Source: Zeus faber (taxonomy: Eukaryota; Chordata; Actinopteri; Zeiformes; Zeidae). From it: 64,000 nucleotides of DNA. A program made the position numbers and the translations under genes. Position 1 is the stretch's first letter; each line of letters starts with the position of its first letter. The notes under the pieces were generated by a model. That model saw only the letters and a list, made by a program, of their open reading frames with translations, searched no databases and was not told the DNA's origin. Shown here piece by piece: positions 12,521 through 24,489 of this stretch. The stretch is taken from the NCBI GenBank assembly GCA_960531495.1, contig OY482854.1:27340926-27404925 (forward strand). Direction: 5' to 3'.

Positions 12521-13352
12521 AAAACCCAAAGGGAAAAAAATAATAATAATATTCTGTATGCTGCTGACGTTTTCTATTAACTGCAATTCAAATGTAGAGA
12601 CAACCAAAGCGAGTCATTTAAAACAGGCAGGTATGGTTCCTAATTTTGTAAGTTCTCATTAAAAAAACCCATCATACAGCAGTTAATTCGATTTTATATT
12701 TTATTTAATGAAATATTTAAGGCTCAATTACTGCCTCCAATTCCCGAGCCTCTCTTACCGGCGGGCAATTTTTTTTTTTTTTTTCATTTCAACATTACAC
12801 AGTTTGATTACAGCACTAAAGATAATTTCTTAGCCATTCAGTTATTAATATTCAACGCAATCACCTCATGCCGAAGACGGAACTCGCGGCTCAATGTAAA
12901 ACTGATCGTGATCCCACTGCAACGCAACTTTGGCCATCGCCGACATACATACAAACCAAAATAAAAGCTATGACACTTAATTCCATTTTTTTCCGCCCCC
13001 TTGTGGATCTGTCAAAGCAAACCCCCGTGCACATTCATCTTGCGGATAAGATCAATCCCGGGACCTTCTGCTGTCTTTTTTTTTTTTTTTTTACCCGGCA
13101 TTATTATTGCTATTACTTCCTTTTCTCATCAGTGGAGACGGCGTTGGCGATTCGTTTCGAGATCCAAACCCTCCTCCTCTCTACTCCCTCTCTGCACATT
13201 ATCTGACCCTGCGCGACACGCCACCCGAGATACATCCTCCAAGAGCACGGAAGCAACGGAGGCTCCCTTCAACCGGAGCCGGTGATCGGAACGGTTCCGC
13301 AAAAACAGTCCATCGCCTCTCACTTGCGCCACGTCCCTCACAAATACTGAAA

Positions 13353-13357
<5 letters not shown>

Positions 13358-13390
<33 letters not shown>

Positions 13391-13416
13391 CGAGAGAGAG
13401 GGAGAGAGAGAGAGAT
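13358..13416. repeat. (GA)n microsatellite
   Basis: About 59 nt of purine-only GA/GGA repeat, with a single C. Confidence 0.95.
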
Positions 13417-14674
13417 TTTCTTTTTTTTTCTAGGGTTATACACGTTAGTCGTGGCATAACTGGAGCGTGACCCCGGCGTCCGTCCAAAGAAGTCATTACA
13501 TCTCTTCGGCCGGGCCGTATAAATGCATCAGGTAACGCAAACAGCCAGTGGGCGCTGATCTATCGGCGCGCTGCCCTCGCTAATTGCATTGGGCAGATGG
13601 CTAAACACCGCCTAAAAACATGACGGCGGAAGGAAATGGCACGACGAGAAACTTAACTCACTTAGCGTTGGGACAAAAGATAATAGCGTATGCTGTATGT
13701 ATGATGCTCTTACAGTTATAGTCAGACTTGAGGCAATTGCCGACTGCATTAAAGGTCCATTATCAATCCATAACCATTGATTGTGCAAACGCCAAATGTC
13801 AGATGTCGGAGAAAAAGTAGTAATTCAAGTGCAAACAAATGTTCATGTGCATGTCACCATTCTAAACATTGCTCTTCGATAAACACACCCAATACAATAT
13901 CAGTAACCGGCCGTTGTCCACTGTTGTGGGTTGGTAATTGTTGATCAATTAAGATTGCAATGAACATCTCTGGTGCAAGGCCATTAGGGGCGGTAATCAA
14001 AATGGTTGAGATTAACATGTGTCAGCACTGTTTTGATAAGACCCAACAACTTCCAAATCCCTTTTCTTATCTCAGTGCCACTGGTTGGGTGCAGAGCCAT
14101 ACCCCGACATCCACCGATCAGATGGGAACTGTCCGTTTGTGGGTGGTTGGAAGGGGCCCGAATAGCACCTTGTTAAACTGACTGCAGCATTAATAAAGTT
14201 TAGGGGTGGTGGATTGGTGTATCGGTCACTTCCCCAAATGGCCCAAAGCGGCAAATGGGATTTGATCCAGGAAAATCAATAGGCCTATAGGTGGTGGTAT
14301 GAAAACATAACCATAGCATAAATCTGACTTTCTGGGGTTATGGGGCCATCATGGCGTCATGGTTTGAATCAAAAGAAGGCTTGGAAAATAAAATTAAACA
14401 CAAATAAAATACAATAACTGCTAAAATAAAAATTATTAAAACAAAAATGTACTCTGGGAATTTTAATAAAAGGAAATAAAAATAGCACCAATATGTAAAA
14501 TGAATAAGTTAAGAATCAAAAGAACGAATGGAAAACTAAATTTGAAATGTACGCATTTGTCAAAAAGCCTCAGAATTTCATGAATATTCGATTTTTTTTC
14601 AGGGTCACAAATGAGCCGCGACACGTCACGCGCTCAAGTGCTTCTTACGACAATACACGATTTGAGTTTAGGTT

Positions 14675-14903
<229 letters not shown>

Positions 14904-14909
14904 CAACAG

Positions 14910-14913
<4 letters not shown>

Positions 14914-14940
<27 letters not shown>

Positions 14941-14975
14941 CGTATATATATATATACATATGTATACATATACAC

Positions 14976-15017
<42 letters not shown>

Positions 15018-15048
15018 GTATATATATATATATACATATGTATATGTG

Positions 15049-15080
<32 letters not shown>
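14914..15080. repeat. (TA)n tract with duplicated ACGTATATA segment
   Basis: Alternating TA, self-complementary throughout and cruciform-prone. The segment ACGTATATATATATATACAT followed by ATGTATA occurs twice (about 14940 and 15015), showing internal duplication of a block within the array. Confidence 0.9.
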
Positions 15081-15085
<5 letters not shown>

Positions 15086-15089
15086 TTTT

Positions 15090-15211
15090 TCAAGATTCGA
15101 GATTCAAGAGGTTATTTGTCGCATACATATATATATGGTCATACATATATACAGTGAAATACATATAATATAATATAATATAATATAATATAATATAATA
15201 TAATATAATTA
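15090..15211 (+). repeat. Retroposon-like fragment plus (ATAAT)n
   Basis: CAAGATTCGAGATTCAAGAG, then TTATTTGTCGCATACAT and ACAGTGAAATACAT, resembles a very common teleost interspersed repeat (CAAGATTCAAGAGTTTATTGTC type, ending in CAGTGAAATRC). It is followed by a pentanucleotide ATAAT array at about 15163-15211. Family recognition is from memory. Confidence 0.5.
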
Positions 15212-15814
15212 TAATAAAATCTGTATATATCTTTACATTTTTTGTGATAAAACAATGTACTGGTACATGTGTCTTACATGAACTAAAAGTTAAAAAATTC
15301 TCAGCGCTTAAGAGAAAACACCCTTTCATTTCGGAGCGCATATGTTAACGCACATGCAGAGGGACTTATCAAAGTTATTTCATTTCCATGCGTGCATGCA
15401 TGTGCATTGGGCTCGTCACTCACCTAAAGTTACGATGTGAAACAGGCAAACTCCCCACAGGTCCATCTCTGTTCAGGTGAAGGCTGTTCTGCAGTTAACT
15501 CCACACGGTGACGACTAAACCACAAGATCTTCTGCTTTGCGCTTGGACGTCATCGTTCATATGAAAGGAGCGGGAGGAAAGAAGACGCTTTCAGGATCCT
15601 TTATTATCACTACCCCGCCGCCCCCCCCCCTTCCCTTTCCCGTTCAGAATTCCATTTGCTGCGTTGGATTTAAAAAAAAAATAATAATAATAGTGTTTTA
15701 CGTTTTCATTTCAATATTAATTTGAATCAGAAAAAAGTTCTCCCGTGCGGGGTGCAGCAGTGGGAACGCTGCTGCTGCAAGTCCGTAGGCTGGCTGATGG
15801 GAAGGACCACTGCT

Positions 15815-16288
15815 GGAGAGGAGGGAGGGAGGGAGAGGGGGGGGGGGAGGGAGGGAGGGAGGGAGAGAGAGGGAGGGAGGGGGAGGGAGGGGGGGAGAGA
15901 GAGAGGGAGGGAGGGAGGGAGAGGGGGGGAGAGGGGGGGGGGGAGGGGGGAGAGAGAGAGAGGGAGGGAGGGGGGGGAGGGGGGGGGGGAGGGGAGAGAG
16001 AGAGAGAGAGGGAGGGAGGGAGGGGGAGGGGGGGAGAGAGAGAGGGGAGAGGGAGAGAGGGGGAAGAGAGAGAGAGAGAGATAGAGCGAGGGAGTGAGGG
16101 GGGAGGGGGAGGGAGGGAGAGGGGGTTAGGGAGGGAGAGAGAGGGAGGAAGAGAGAGAGGGAGGGGGAGGGAGGGAGAGAGGGGGGGAGGGAGAGAGAGG
16201 GGGAGAGAGAGAGGGAGAGAGAGAGAAAGGGAAAGGGAGAGAGAGAGAGAGAGAAAGGGAAAGGGAGAGGGAGAGAAAGGGAGAGAGG
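15815..16288 (+). repeat. 474-nt polypurine (GGGA/GA) tract
   Basis: Almost pure purine on the plus strand, with about five pyrimidines (for example at 16082, 16087, 16095 and 16126-16127). It is rich in GGGAGGGAGGG and G-runs of up to nine or more, so it could form G-quadruplexes on the plus strand and triplex (H-DNA) structures. The Arg/Glu/Gly-rich frames of 120-292 codons across it are artefacts of the repeat. Confidence 0.97.
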
Positions 16289-16439
16289 TGGGGGGCGTCA
16301 GGCAGCCTTCAGCAGGAATGGTCTTGGAAGGGAAGTGCTCCTCACTTAAAAACCTGCACAGTGCAAACGGGTGTGCACGTGATGGGGAATATGCATGGCT
16401 TGTGATATGGATGCATGATTGTGATATAGGGTACGTGTG

Positions 16440-17225
16440 GATTATGATAGGCTACCACAATCCATGCATACTCAAATACAATCCACGCATACCCTATTAC
16501 AATAAATACCCTACTACAATCAATACATACCCTATTACAATCCACGCATACCCTATTACAATAAATACCCTACTACAATCAATACATACCCTATTACAAT
16601 CCACGCATACCCTATTACAATAAATACCCTACTACAATCAATACATACCCTATTATAATAAATACCCTACTACAATCAATACATACCCTATTACAATAAA
16701 TACCCTATTACAATCAATGCAAACCCAATTACAATCCACGCAAACCCTATTACAATACATGCCCTACTACAATCAATACATACCCTATTACAATCCACGC
16801 ATACCCTATTACAATACATGCCCTACTACAATCAATACATACCCTATTACAATCCACGCATACCCTATTACAATACATGCCCTACTACAATCAATACATA
16901 CCCTATTACAATCCACGCATACCCTATTACAATACATACAATACAATGCATACCATAATATGGTATGCATGGATGTGGTAAGTGTGGATTGTAATATTAT
17001 TACAATCCACACTTACACTATTACAATGTAGCATACCCTACAACCCATACCCTACTACAATCAATGTAAACCCTATTACAATCCATGCAAACCCTATTAC
17101 AATCCATGCATACCCTATTACAATCCATGCAAACCCTATTACAATCCATGCATACCCTATTACAATCCATGCATACCCTATTACAATCCATGCATACCCT
17201 ATTACAATCCATGCATACCCTATAC
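16440..17225 (+). repeat. 21-bp minisatellite with higher-order units and polarity switches
   Basis: The core unit is CCCTATTACAATCCATGCAT plus A (21 bp). The left part is built from units of about 60 bp joining three variants (ATAAATAC, CAATACATAC and CCACGCATAC endings). The right part (about 17060-17222) is a plain head-to-tail run of CCATGCATAC and CCATGCAAAC units. An inverted copy lies just before the array (about 16425-16448) and inverted unit junctions lie at 16948-17015. Because 21 is divisible by 3, several frames stay open in both directions; those frames are not genes. Confidence 0.95.
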
Positions 17226-18076
17226 TGTATCAGGTAGGGGGTATGAAGTGATAGATTTAATTTATTCCCAAAATCAATATGCAACCTTTGCCTTAAGCCT
17301 TTCATTTCCGTTGCGGTGGTAAGGTTGCCAGTTCACATAAATAAACACAAAAACTGCTAAATCAGGTGGGGGGGGGTCTCTCCGACTCCAGGAAAATAAG
17401 CAAGACATGATCAGTATTACTACAGTATTACTTATTCCATCTCTCTCCTAAATAACAAGATGCTTTGGGGAACCAGGGTGATTTCTAGGTTGCCAGCTGC
17501 CTCTGCCCTGTGAGACATTCACACCGTACTGTTTAGATTCAGTGCCAATACCGAGCAACACCTTTGAGTCATTGCGTCCGCTCACTTGATCACAGGTTTC
17601 CAAAAATAATTTTAAATTCCAGGAGATGAGAACAGAGCAGCACGCAACAGAATAACGGCGTATAGAAAATTAAAAGCTGCCTCTCGAGAGAGCCGCGGTC
17701 CCGTGGCCCCCGAGCTCTGCTGCGCCGCTCCAGAGGTGCGGACAGCTATTGATTCTTTTGTATTAACAATTTTGTCGTGTCTCTTCATCTCTTCATCCAC
17801 GACCCCCGCGCACACGCACACGCACACGCACACGCGCACGCACACACACACTACCCCGCCCGCCCAATTCATTATAAGAAGACATGAATCAACAATGATG
17901 TGTGTGCGGAGTTTGCTGACCAACCCCATGGAGTTCCTCCAAAATGGTTGGTGACAGAAAAATGGAGTTTCCGGTCAATCTGTGCAAACACAGCTGGAGC
18001 GGGGCAGATAAAAAATGGTCATCTACGTTGGATCACCCGGATCCAGCGCGTGTGTGTGTGTGCGTGTGTGTGTGCC

Positions 18077-18108
<32 letters not shown>

Positions 18109-18940
18109 TGTGTGTTTGCATAAATCAACCCAGGGGTCCAGAAGGATGATCCAGCTGTGAGCCCCCGGCAGAATGAAGACCCCCGAAGAGGGTTTTTTTT
18201 TTTTTTTTTTTCTTCAGCTCGCTGGCCGCTGTTGTTTTTTCCCCCCTGCGGGACGGCACCATTCGATTGGACCCACATTAGCTCGCAACGACGACCGTAA
18301 TGTTTGCAAACCCGCGTTTTCAATTAAGTTCGTTTTTTATTTTTTCTTCCTTTATCTACCGCTGAGACATCAAGTCGGAAAGGTTCGATAATTGTAAAAC
18401 AACTTCAAGAGTCAACAAAAGCGATTTTCGCTCACTAACAAGCTCGCCAGCGAGCCGACAGCATTTGAAACAACACAACTTTCGCGTCTCTTTTGGGAGC
18501 GGGAGTTAAACTTAGGGAGATGAGCTCTGGGCGTCCTTTTATGAATGTTTAAACAGAGACAAAGTGCTTTGGGATCTTGTGGTAAAGTACATATTTGCAA
18601 TGTATATTAGGATTTGTTATTCCAATCCACATTACATTTGCAAAAGGCGCGGAAATGAACCCCCCTCGATGGGTAGGGAAGCATGAATGGTGAAGAATGT
18701 TTATTCCAAGGCTCCAGGTCTCTCTGAAGTGGCTGGCGGGCGCCAAGAGGTTTGTTTTGCGCTCGGTATTAAAAGCGGGTTGATCTCACGTGACCCTCAT
18801 CACCTAAAACTCTGGCTACTCCCATGTTGACGCGTGCCAGATCAAGCTCCGCTCGGGACCGGAAGGCTCCCCTGAACCCCCCCCCCCCCCCCCAGCATCT
18901 GGGATGAAACCCTATCCCTCTGCACTTCTCTCTCCCCTGC
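17226..18940. other. Intergenic DNA with two microsatellites
   Basis: Contains a CACACG/CGCACA tract at about 17812-17852 and a GT tract with GTGCGC variants at 18048-18118. There is a T-run at about 18191-18211 and a C-run at about 18877-18893. No gene, RNA gene or recognisable transposon seen. Confidence 0.6.
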
Positions 18941-19200
18941 AAATATCTCAGTGTGTAAAATAGTTCCAGACTGAAGGCTGCATGTGGAGTTGGGACCATT
19001 GATTTTCTATATTTGTGAGCCGGGGCGTTGTGGACACGTTATTAACGAGGGATTAGTTGTTGCGTCCGTAATTATCAGCCCGTCACTGTGGCAGAGGCGG
19101 AAGACGGAGGAGGCCTCCGACTGTAAATATCTGCTGGAAACATTCAACCGCTGCACTCCCCCAGATGTGAAGCGTCACTGGACTTGCGCATTTTGAACAA
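18940..19200. other. Candidate conserved non-coding element
   Basis: Complex sequence including ACGTTATTAACGAGGGATTA, CCGTAATTATCAGCCCGTCA and GACTGTAAATATCTGCTGG, with no repeat signature and no supported exon. It sits next to CpG-rich DNA. It looks constrained, but that cannot be shown from one sequence. Confidence 0.3.
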
Positions 19201-19299
19201 CTATCACATGATTGCCTTCAGCGTAGAGCACTGAGAGCTGACGTGAGCGCACAACACGCCTCCGGGTGTGATTCCACCGGCCTTTAAAATATTGTCTTT

Positions 19300-19930
19300 G
19301 TTTCGGATTTCCAACCCACGGCGGAGCAGGTTGACCCCCCCCCCCGCCTGCAGCGGGTGAGTGGGTGAGCCCGGGGGGGGGGTGACATGTGTTCCAGCGT
19401 TTCTTTCCACACCTCCAAAGCGCTCACAGTGCGGTTTAAAAAAAAAAAAACGCAGGCCATACGTCCTGCTGCCGGGACGCCGACGTCGGCCTCTCTCTCT
19501 CTCTCTCTCCCTCCCTCTCTCTCTCGATCCGGAACAGAGTGGCGCTTGTTCCGAACGCGTTGTGCGACGCTGCCTCGCTTCCTCTGGCTTGTGTCCCCCT
19601 CTCGGCCGCTCGGTGCGGGGGCAGGGCCGCACCGAAAACGACTCAACGCTCAGGGACGGGCTCCGCCGGGCAAGTTCAATTTTCGTCAAAACAACACGCC
19701 GCGGCGAGTATTTCGCGGTCGAACCCCCTCCGACGTCGGAGGAGACGGGCGGTTTCGACGGACACGGGGGTCTCCCGGATCTCCCGGGCGTTCTCCGCAG
19801 CCCGCTCGGGTTCCCTCGCACCACGACAGATGGTGCGGGTCACGCTCGCTGCGCGGTCAATCGGGGGTTACCGCTCCACGGACGCCTCGTTGTGTCTAAA
19901 AACTCCACTCGGACCACACAGACGGCGAAA
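19300..19930. other. CpG-rich block, possible CpG island
   Basis: High G+C with many CpG dinucleotides, a C-run at about 19335, a short A-run at 19439-19450 and a CT tract at about 19490-19525. Long open frames occur on both strands (up to 221 codons) as expected of CpG-rich DNA. They overlap each other and resemble no family, so I do not call a gene. It could be a promoter or a tissue-specific island of an unseen transcript. Confidence 0.45.
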
Positions 19931-19939
19931 GACACTGAG

Positions 19940-19978
19940 GCACGCACACGCACACACATACAAACACACACACATACC

Positions 19979-20010
<32 letters not shown>

Positions 20011-20665
20011 AACATACAGGAAATGACACACACACACCCACACACGTCTTTTCTTCCAGTGCCACCTCGGAATTTTTTAACATCGTCATTTGACACGACG
20101 GGAAAAAACCCCAAAACTATAAAAAGGATCAGAGCTCCTCTGTGATTACAGATGTTGGAATCATTTAAATCTTTTCTTCTTTCTCCCACCGCCGTGGGGC
20201 CATACGTCTGTCTCTGTGGGTGCTTTAAGGGGGTGAGGAGGTTATACTGGAACATCGTTCACCGAATTCCTGACACTCCTGGTGGCCCAAAATAATGAGA
20301 TGGCACCTGGATCAACAGCTTTGTGTTCTTCAGATCCACAACTCATCTCCAGGGACTTGTGAGCGTCAAACAGTAAAATATATACTGACGCATGTGTTTG
20401 TGTGTGTGTATGTGCATGTTTCCGAATGTGTGATTGTGTGTGTGTGTGTTTGTTTGTGTACGTTTGATTACTTGTGATTATTTGTGTGTGTGTGTGTGTG
20501 TGTTTGTGTGTGTGTGTGCATGTGTGTGTGTGTGTGTTTGAGTGTGTGTGATTATTTGTGTGTGTAAGTGTGCATGTGTGTGTGTGTGTGTTTGCATATG
20601 TGTGTGTGTGTTTGCATATGTGTGATTATTTGTGTGTGTGCGCGTGTGTGTGTGTGTGTGTTCTT
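19940..20665. repeat. (CA)n and long imperfect (TG)n arrays
   Basis: CA-rich repeat at 19940-20045, ordinary sequence to about 20390, then about 275 nt of TG repeat with TTTG, GATT and GCAT interruptions. Confidence 0.9.
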
Positions 20666-20819
20666 TAAATCATCCAGATGTACGTATTTAGGCCAACCAC
20701 ACACCACCATAGTTTTTGATGGAATAATACCCCAAAAACATCAACACACAATGAGCTGAGGAAAAAAACCCAAAAAGAAACACTCCGCCTCAGTATCCAC
20801 ATGTGACAGGACTGAAGGT

Positions 20820-21480
20820 TCGCCGAGCGCAGGAGCTCGGGTTGTTTCCCCCCCGTGAGGAGACTCCTTGAACGCTCCCTTTACCTGGGAATCCTCCGTC
20901 CGAGCGGCGCCTTCCTTGCGCCGTCCGTCGGGACCTCGCTGGGGACGCCAGCGCTTTTGAAGACGCCACGAGGAGGGGGACCCAGGAGACTCGGGCTCGG
21001 CACGCGGCCGCGTTTGATGCGTCTGAGGCAGAGGCTTCCTTGTTGTTGTTTTTTTTTTTTTTGTGCTATTTTTTCGGACACACGCTGGTCGGGTTCCGCG
21101 GACGGGGTTTAATCGAAATCGGGACTAAAACGCGCCCTCACTTTAAATGGATCCAGAATATTAAAATGCCTCTCCTGAGACGCTGCGTAGTTCAAGATGA
21201 ATTAGCTCCGGACGAAGGTCGTGAAGGACCCGTCGGCTCCTTCGCTCTGGTCTCGGTCCAGATCATCCATTTTGTCTCTCGTCGAGGTCGACCTGGGGGC
21301 CACGTCCATTACTCCGGAGATAAACCCGCCTCCGGCCAGGTTCCGATCGAGCCTTCACTTGGACCTGGATTAGCTCCGGCACAAGTCCGAGACGATTGTG
21401 AAACGTGACCGGGAAATGCCGGCCGGCCCGGCGTCTCCGTCTCCTGGGGGGGGCGCGCGCAATTATACAAATTATAAGGC
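20820..21480. other. CpG-rich block, possible CpG island
   Basis: GC-rich sequence with dense CpG, broken by a T-run at 21050-21062. No exon could be assigned. No homeobox-like WFQNRR codons were found here or elsewhere in the left 33 kb by eye, although EMX1 and NOTO are syntenic neighbours in mammals. Confidence 0.4.
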
Positions 21481-21702
21481 CAAAGCCCAGCGAGGTCGAA
21501 GGTCGAGGGGGGGGCTGGGGCTTCTGCTGTTTGTTAAGCAAACAGATCCACTGGAGGGTTGTTGCTACAGGTCCAGCGCGTGTCGTCGCTCTCGTTAATC
21601 CCACTTCATATTCCTTCTGTCGTCTCTGGCTTCCAACGGGAACGTACAGAAAAGTGTGTGTGTGCACATTAGACAGCGACGCAAGGATCCGCGTGTTTAT
21701 CC

Positions 21703-21762
21703 ACCACGGACACACACACACACGCGCTCGCATGCGCGCGCGTGTGTGTGTGTGTCCGTGGT
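21703..21762. repeat. 60-bp near-perfect palindrome with CA/GT and CG arms
   Basis: Each half is 30 nt. The outer ends ACCACGGA and TCCGTGGT are exact complements, followed by 13 nt of CA or GT and then CG-rich centre sequence. Of 30 arm positions, 29 pair; the single mismatch is the T in GCGCTCG. There is no spacer. It could extrude a cruciform, and its alternating purine-pyrimidine character also favours Z-DNA. Confidence 0.95.
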
Positions 21763-22880
21763 AAAAATTTACATAACGTCTTCAGTCGCAAAACCCCTTT
21801 GAAGTCATCACGAGCGTTTCTGGCTCGCACCTCAAAGTGCCCGAAGTTGTAATTTAGCCTTTGTCGTTATTTAATTGAGGAGTTGAAACGAGGGTGTTTA
21901 AATTTTGGCGGCGGCATCAGCGGGGGAAAATTAGTATTTTGTAACGAGCACCTGCGCCAGAGTAGGCTTTTTAAAAAGAGGTCAATTTAAAAAATGACCT
22001 CATCAACTTCAGAATCGCCTTTTATTCTCTGCTTTCTCGACGAGTTTTTGAATTTCCCAAACAAAGTCTGCGAAAATGTCCGTTCTCCACCTTGCCGCAT
22101 GACAACGTCTACATGACGACGTGATTAATCGCCGCTCGAAAAATTAAGAATTCAATCGGGCAAACTCATCTGGATTCCAAGTGCTCGGGGGTTGTCGGGG
22201 AGTTGTTGAGGCCGGGCTCATGTCCTGGGGGACGTCTCTGCAGGTCCTCCACGGTGGAACACAGCAGCCAGGCTCCACTTGAAAAGCAGTGTGTGTGCTG
22301 TGTACTCCACGCTGCCCTGCACCGTCGCTGTGCGTACAGTAAACCCTCATGGGTGACGGATGACGTTCCTGTCGGACGTAAAAAGAAAAGAAAAAAACCT
22401 TTCTTGATCTATTTCGGTTCACGACCAACCCCAGAGCCCAGAGGTATCGAGTATCAGGCCGTTTGTTTTTCCCCCATCACCACCCACTTATATGTATATA
22501 CTGTATTTCTTAATCCGAACCATAAGCACCCCTGGCTGAATAGATGGTGTTGACGCCTCCGTCAGAATGGAACCTCTGGGGCTCGTTATCCGATAGCGCC
22601 GTTGAATTATTGATCAATAGCTCCATTGATTTGGTTGATTGATTAACGGATTGACTGGTCGGTGGCTTGGTTTATTGGTCGCCGGCTGCATTCGTGCATC
22701 AGTCTGTCCATTCATTCTACATCTTAAAAAAAACGGCACTCCTCTCCACAGTAGCACAGCGCGTGGCTGAAAACAAAACAACAGCATGAGGGCACACAAT
22801 CTCAACCTCGCGCTGAAGAGCTGCCGTTGTAACATTTTGCAGGCAGTGATAAGGCCGTTTTCCTCGCGGTGCGATCCCTC
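21763..22880. other. Intergenic DNA, no gene seen
   Basis: Mixed composition with AT-rich patches (for example about 21900-22010). No supported exon, repeat family or RNA gene recognised. Confidence 0.5.
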
Positions 22881-24190
22881 CATTCTTTAATGAATGTTCC
22901 GACTGCTGGCCCCCGAATATCCTACGTCGCAGCACAGCACAGGGCACGGAAGCTGGGCAGCCACTGTTATTCACATTATTCTCACCAAACGGAGACATGC
23001 GGAATGGGCTGTATTCATTTCAAAGAGAAGGCGCTGCGTGTCTGCCAATTTCCCTCAAGTCTCCTTCATGGCTGCGGAGCGTTACCTTGAGCCCGTTGTG
23101 TGTTGTATAAATAGCTGATTATTCAAGCTGCTTCATGGCTTTTGTCTGCTTTGCATGCATGCGCTCATTGCGTAGACGTGGACGAGCGGATAATTTGTGT
23201 TCTTTGGTTGAAAGAGCAGGGGGACTAAATTGTGTTCAGCGCGGCATGATGCACCTAAACATGACGAGGAATTTCAAGTTCAACCAAACGCCACATTGCA
23301 TTAAACTTAACTCATGCCGCATCACCTCTCCGACGATGCATTTAGTTATTTCTGAATAAAGCACGTAGCGCATGCAAATAGAACACCACCTTCGAAATCA
23401 GGGGAGCTGTTTCATTTGGTGTATTTGCACCACCTGCAAATTGGAAATATCACGGATTAAAAAAAAAGGCACTAATTCAATTATACCATTAAAAGTGTTC
23501 CTGATTAAAACACCAAGGCAGAATGTCTCAGCGGCTCTGGCGCTGCTTGATCGCTGCGCGTGGTCGTGTTTTAAACGCGCTGCAGCACAGAGCACAGCGG
23601 CCATTAAAACTCATCCATAGGTCGGGGCACGGGGCTGAAATTGTTTTCGGTGTGATGCCCCGAAAACGAGGCTGCGGCTGACAATTCTGATTATTAGTAA
23701 AAGAACACGTTTAATTTGCTTCCCAGAGCTCCTTGCTCCTCCAGAGACAATCATGCAGAGTGGTTATAAAATTGAAGCGCAATCAAAGCTGATTGGGATA
23801 ATTATGTAATATTCATTTGTGTGGTGATAATTGTTCTTATTATGATGTAGAGAAAAGGGAGGATGCGAGGGAGAGGCCGCTCCGGGCCGGGCCAGGGTTT
23901 TATTCCAGCCTGCAGCATGGAAATTAATGTTTATCCTCAACATCCAATTTCAATAACGTTAAAAATTGAAATGAATTGCAATCAATACATCAAGTATGTG
24001 TTTGTTTGTTTTCTGGCTCTGTGGCAAATTCATCATAATCTCATTGCATTTTGCCCCATCAATGTAATAATAAATGTGCCCATTAGCCAGCTTGATAAAG
24101 TGTACCGCGGACAAGTCGATGATTTGTGAAGTTATAATTTCATTATCCAATTGTGTTGATTTATCTCGTTTTCTCGTTTATTCCTGTCTC
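22880..24190. other. Candidate cluster of conserved non-coding elements
   Basis: About 1.3 kb nearly free of microsatellites, with many homeodomain/POU-type cores such as GATAATTATGTAATATTCAT, GTATAAATAGCTGATTATTC and AAATTAATGTTTAT. AT-rich islands are embedded in otherwise GC-richer flanks, and no frame has coding character. This resembles developmental enhancers that persist near homeobox genes in teleosts. Inference only. Confidence 0.35.
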
Positions 24191-24489
24191 ACCCCCTCAG
24201 GGTGATTCATCTCCGTCACATTCCCACTGACAGAACGTTGTGGTCACTGAAGTTGTTAGCCAGCGAAAAAACATTGAAGTGTGCTGCCAGATAAATGATG
24301 AAAGGTGTCCTTGCCGGGAGGGAATAAACACACCTGCCGAGAAACATACGCATCGCAGTCACGTCCGGGGCCGCAGTCGAGCCCCCGCGTGCGTTGGGAA
24401 GTGGAGTTAAGACGGTTTGTTTTTTCCGATATGAAAAGGTCTGACGAGCAAAACAATGACTGATCTCCACCACGGAAGGCGGTCGCATC

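Noticed and set aside
15722..16623. Arg/Glu/Gly-rich frames of 120 and 292 codons
   Set aside because: Direct translation of the polypurine tract and the 21-bp minisatellite, with no start context or homology.
16982..17305. Seven-residue protein repeat on both strands (PITIHAY / VCMDCNR)
   Set aside because: The DNA unit is 21 bp, so repeated peptides are automatic. Nothing suggests expression.
19204..20093. Overlapping open frames of 170-221 codons on both strands
   Set aside because: They overlap one another in several frames in CpG-rich DNA and run into CA repeats, which is what stop-poor GC-rich sequence gives by chance.
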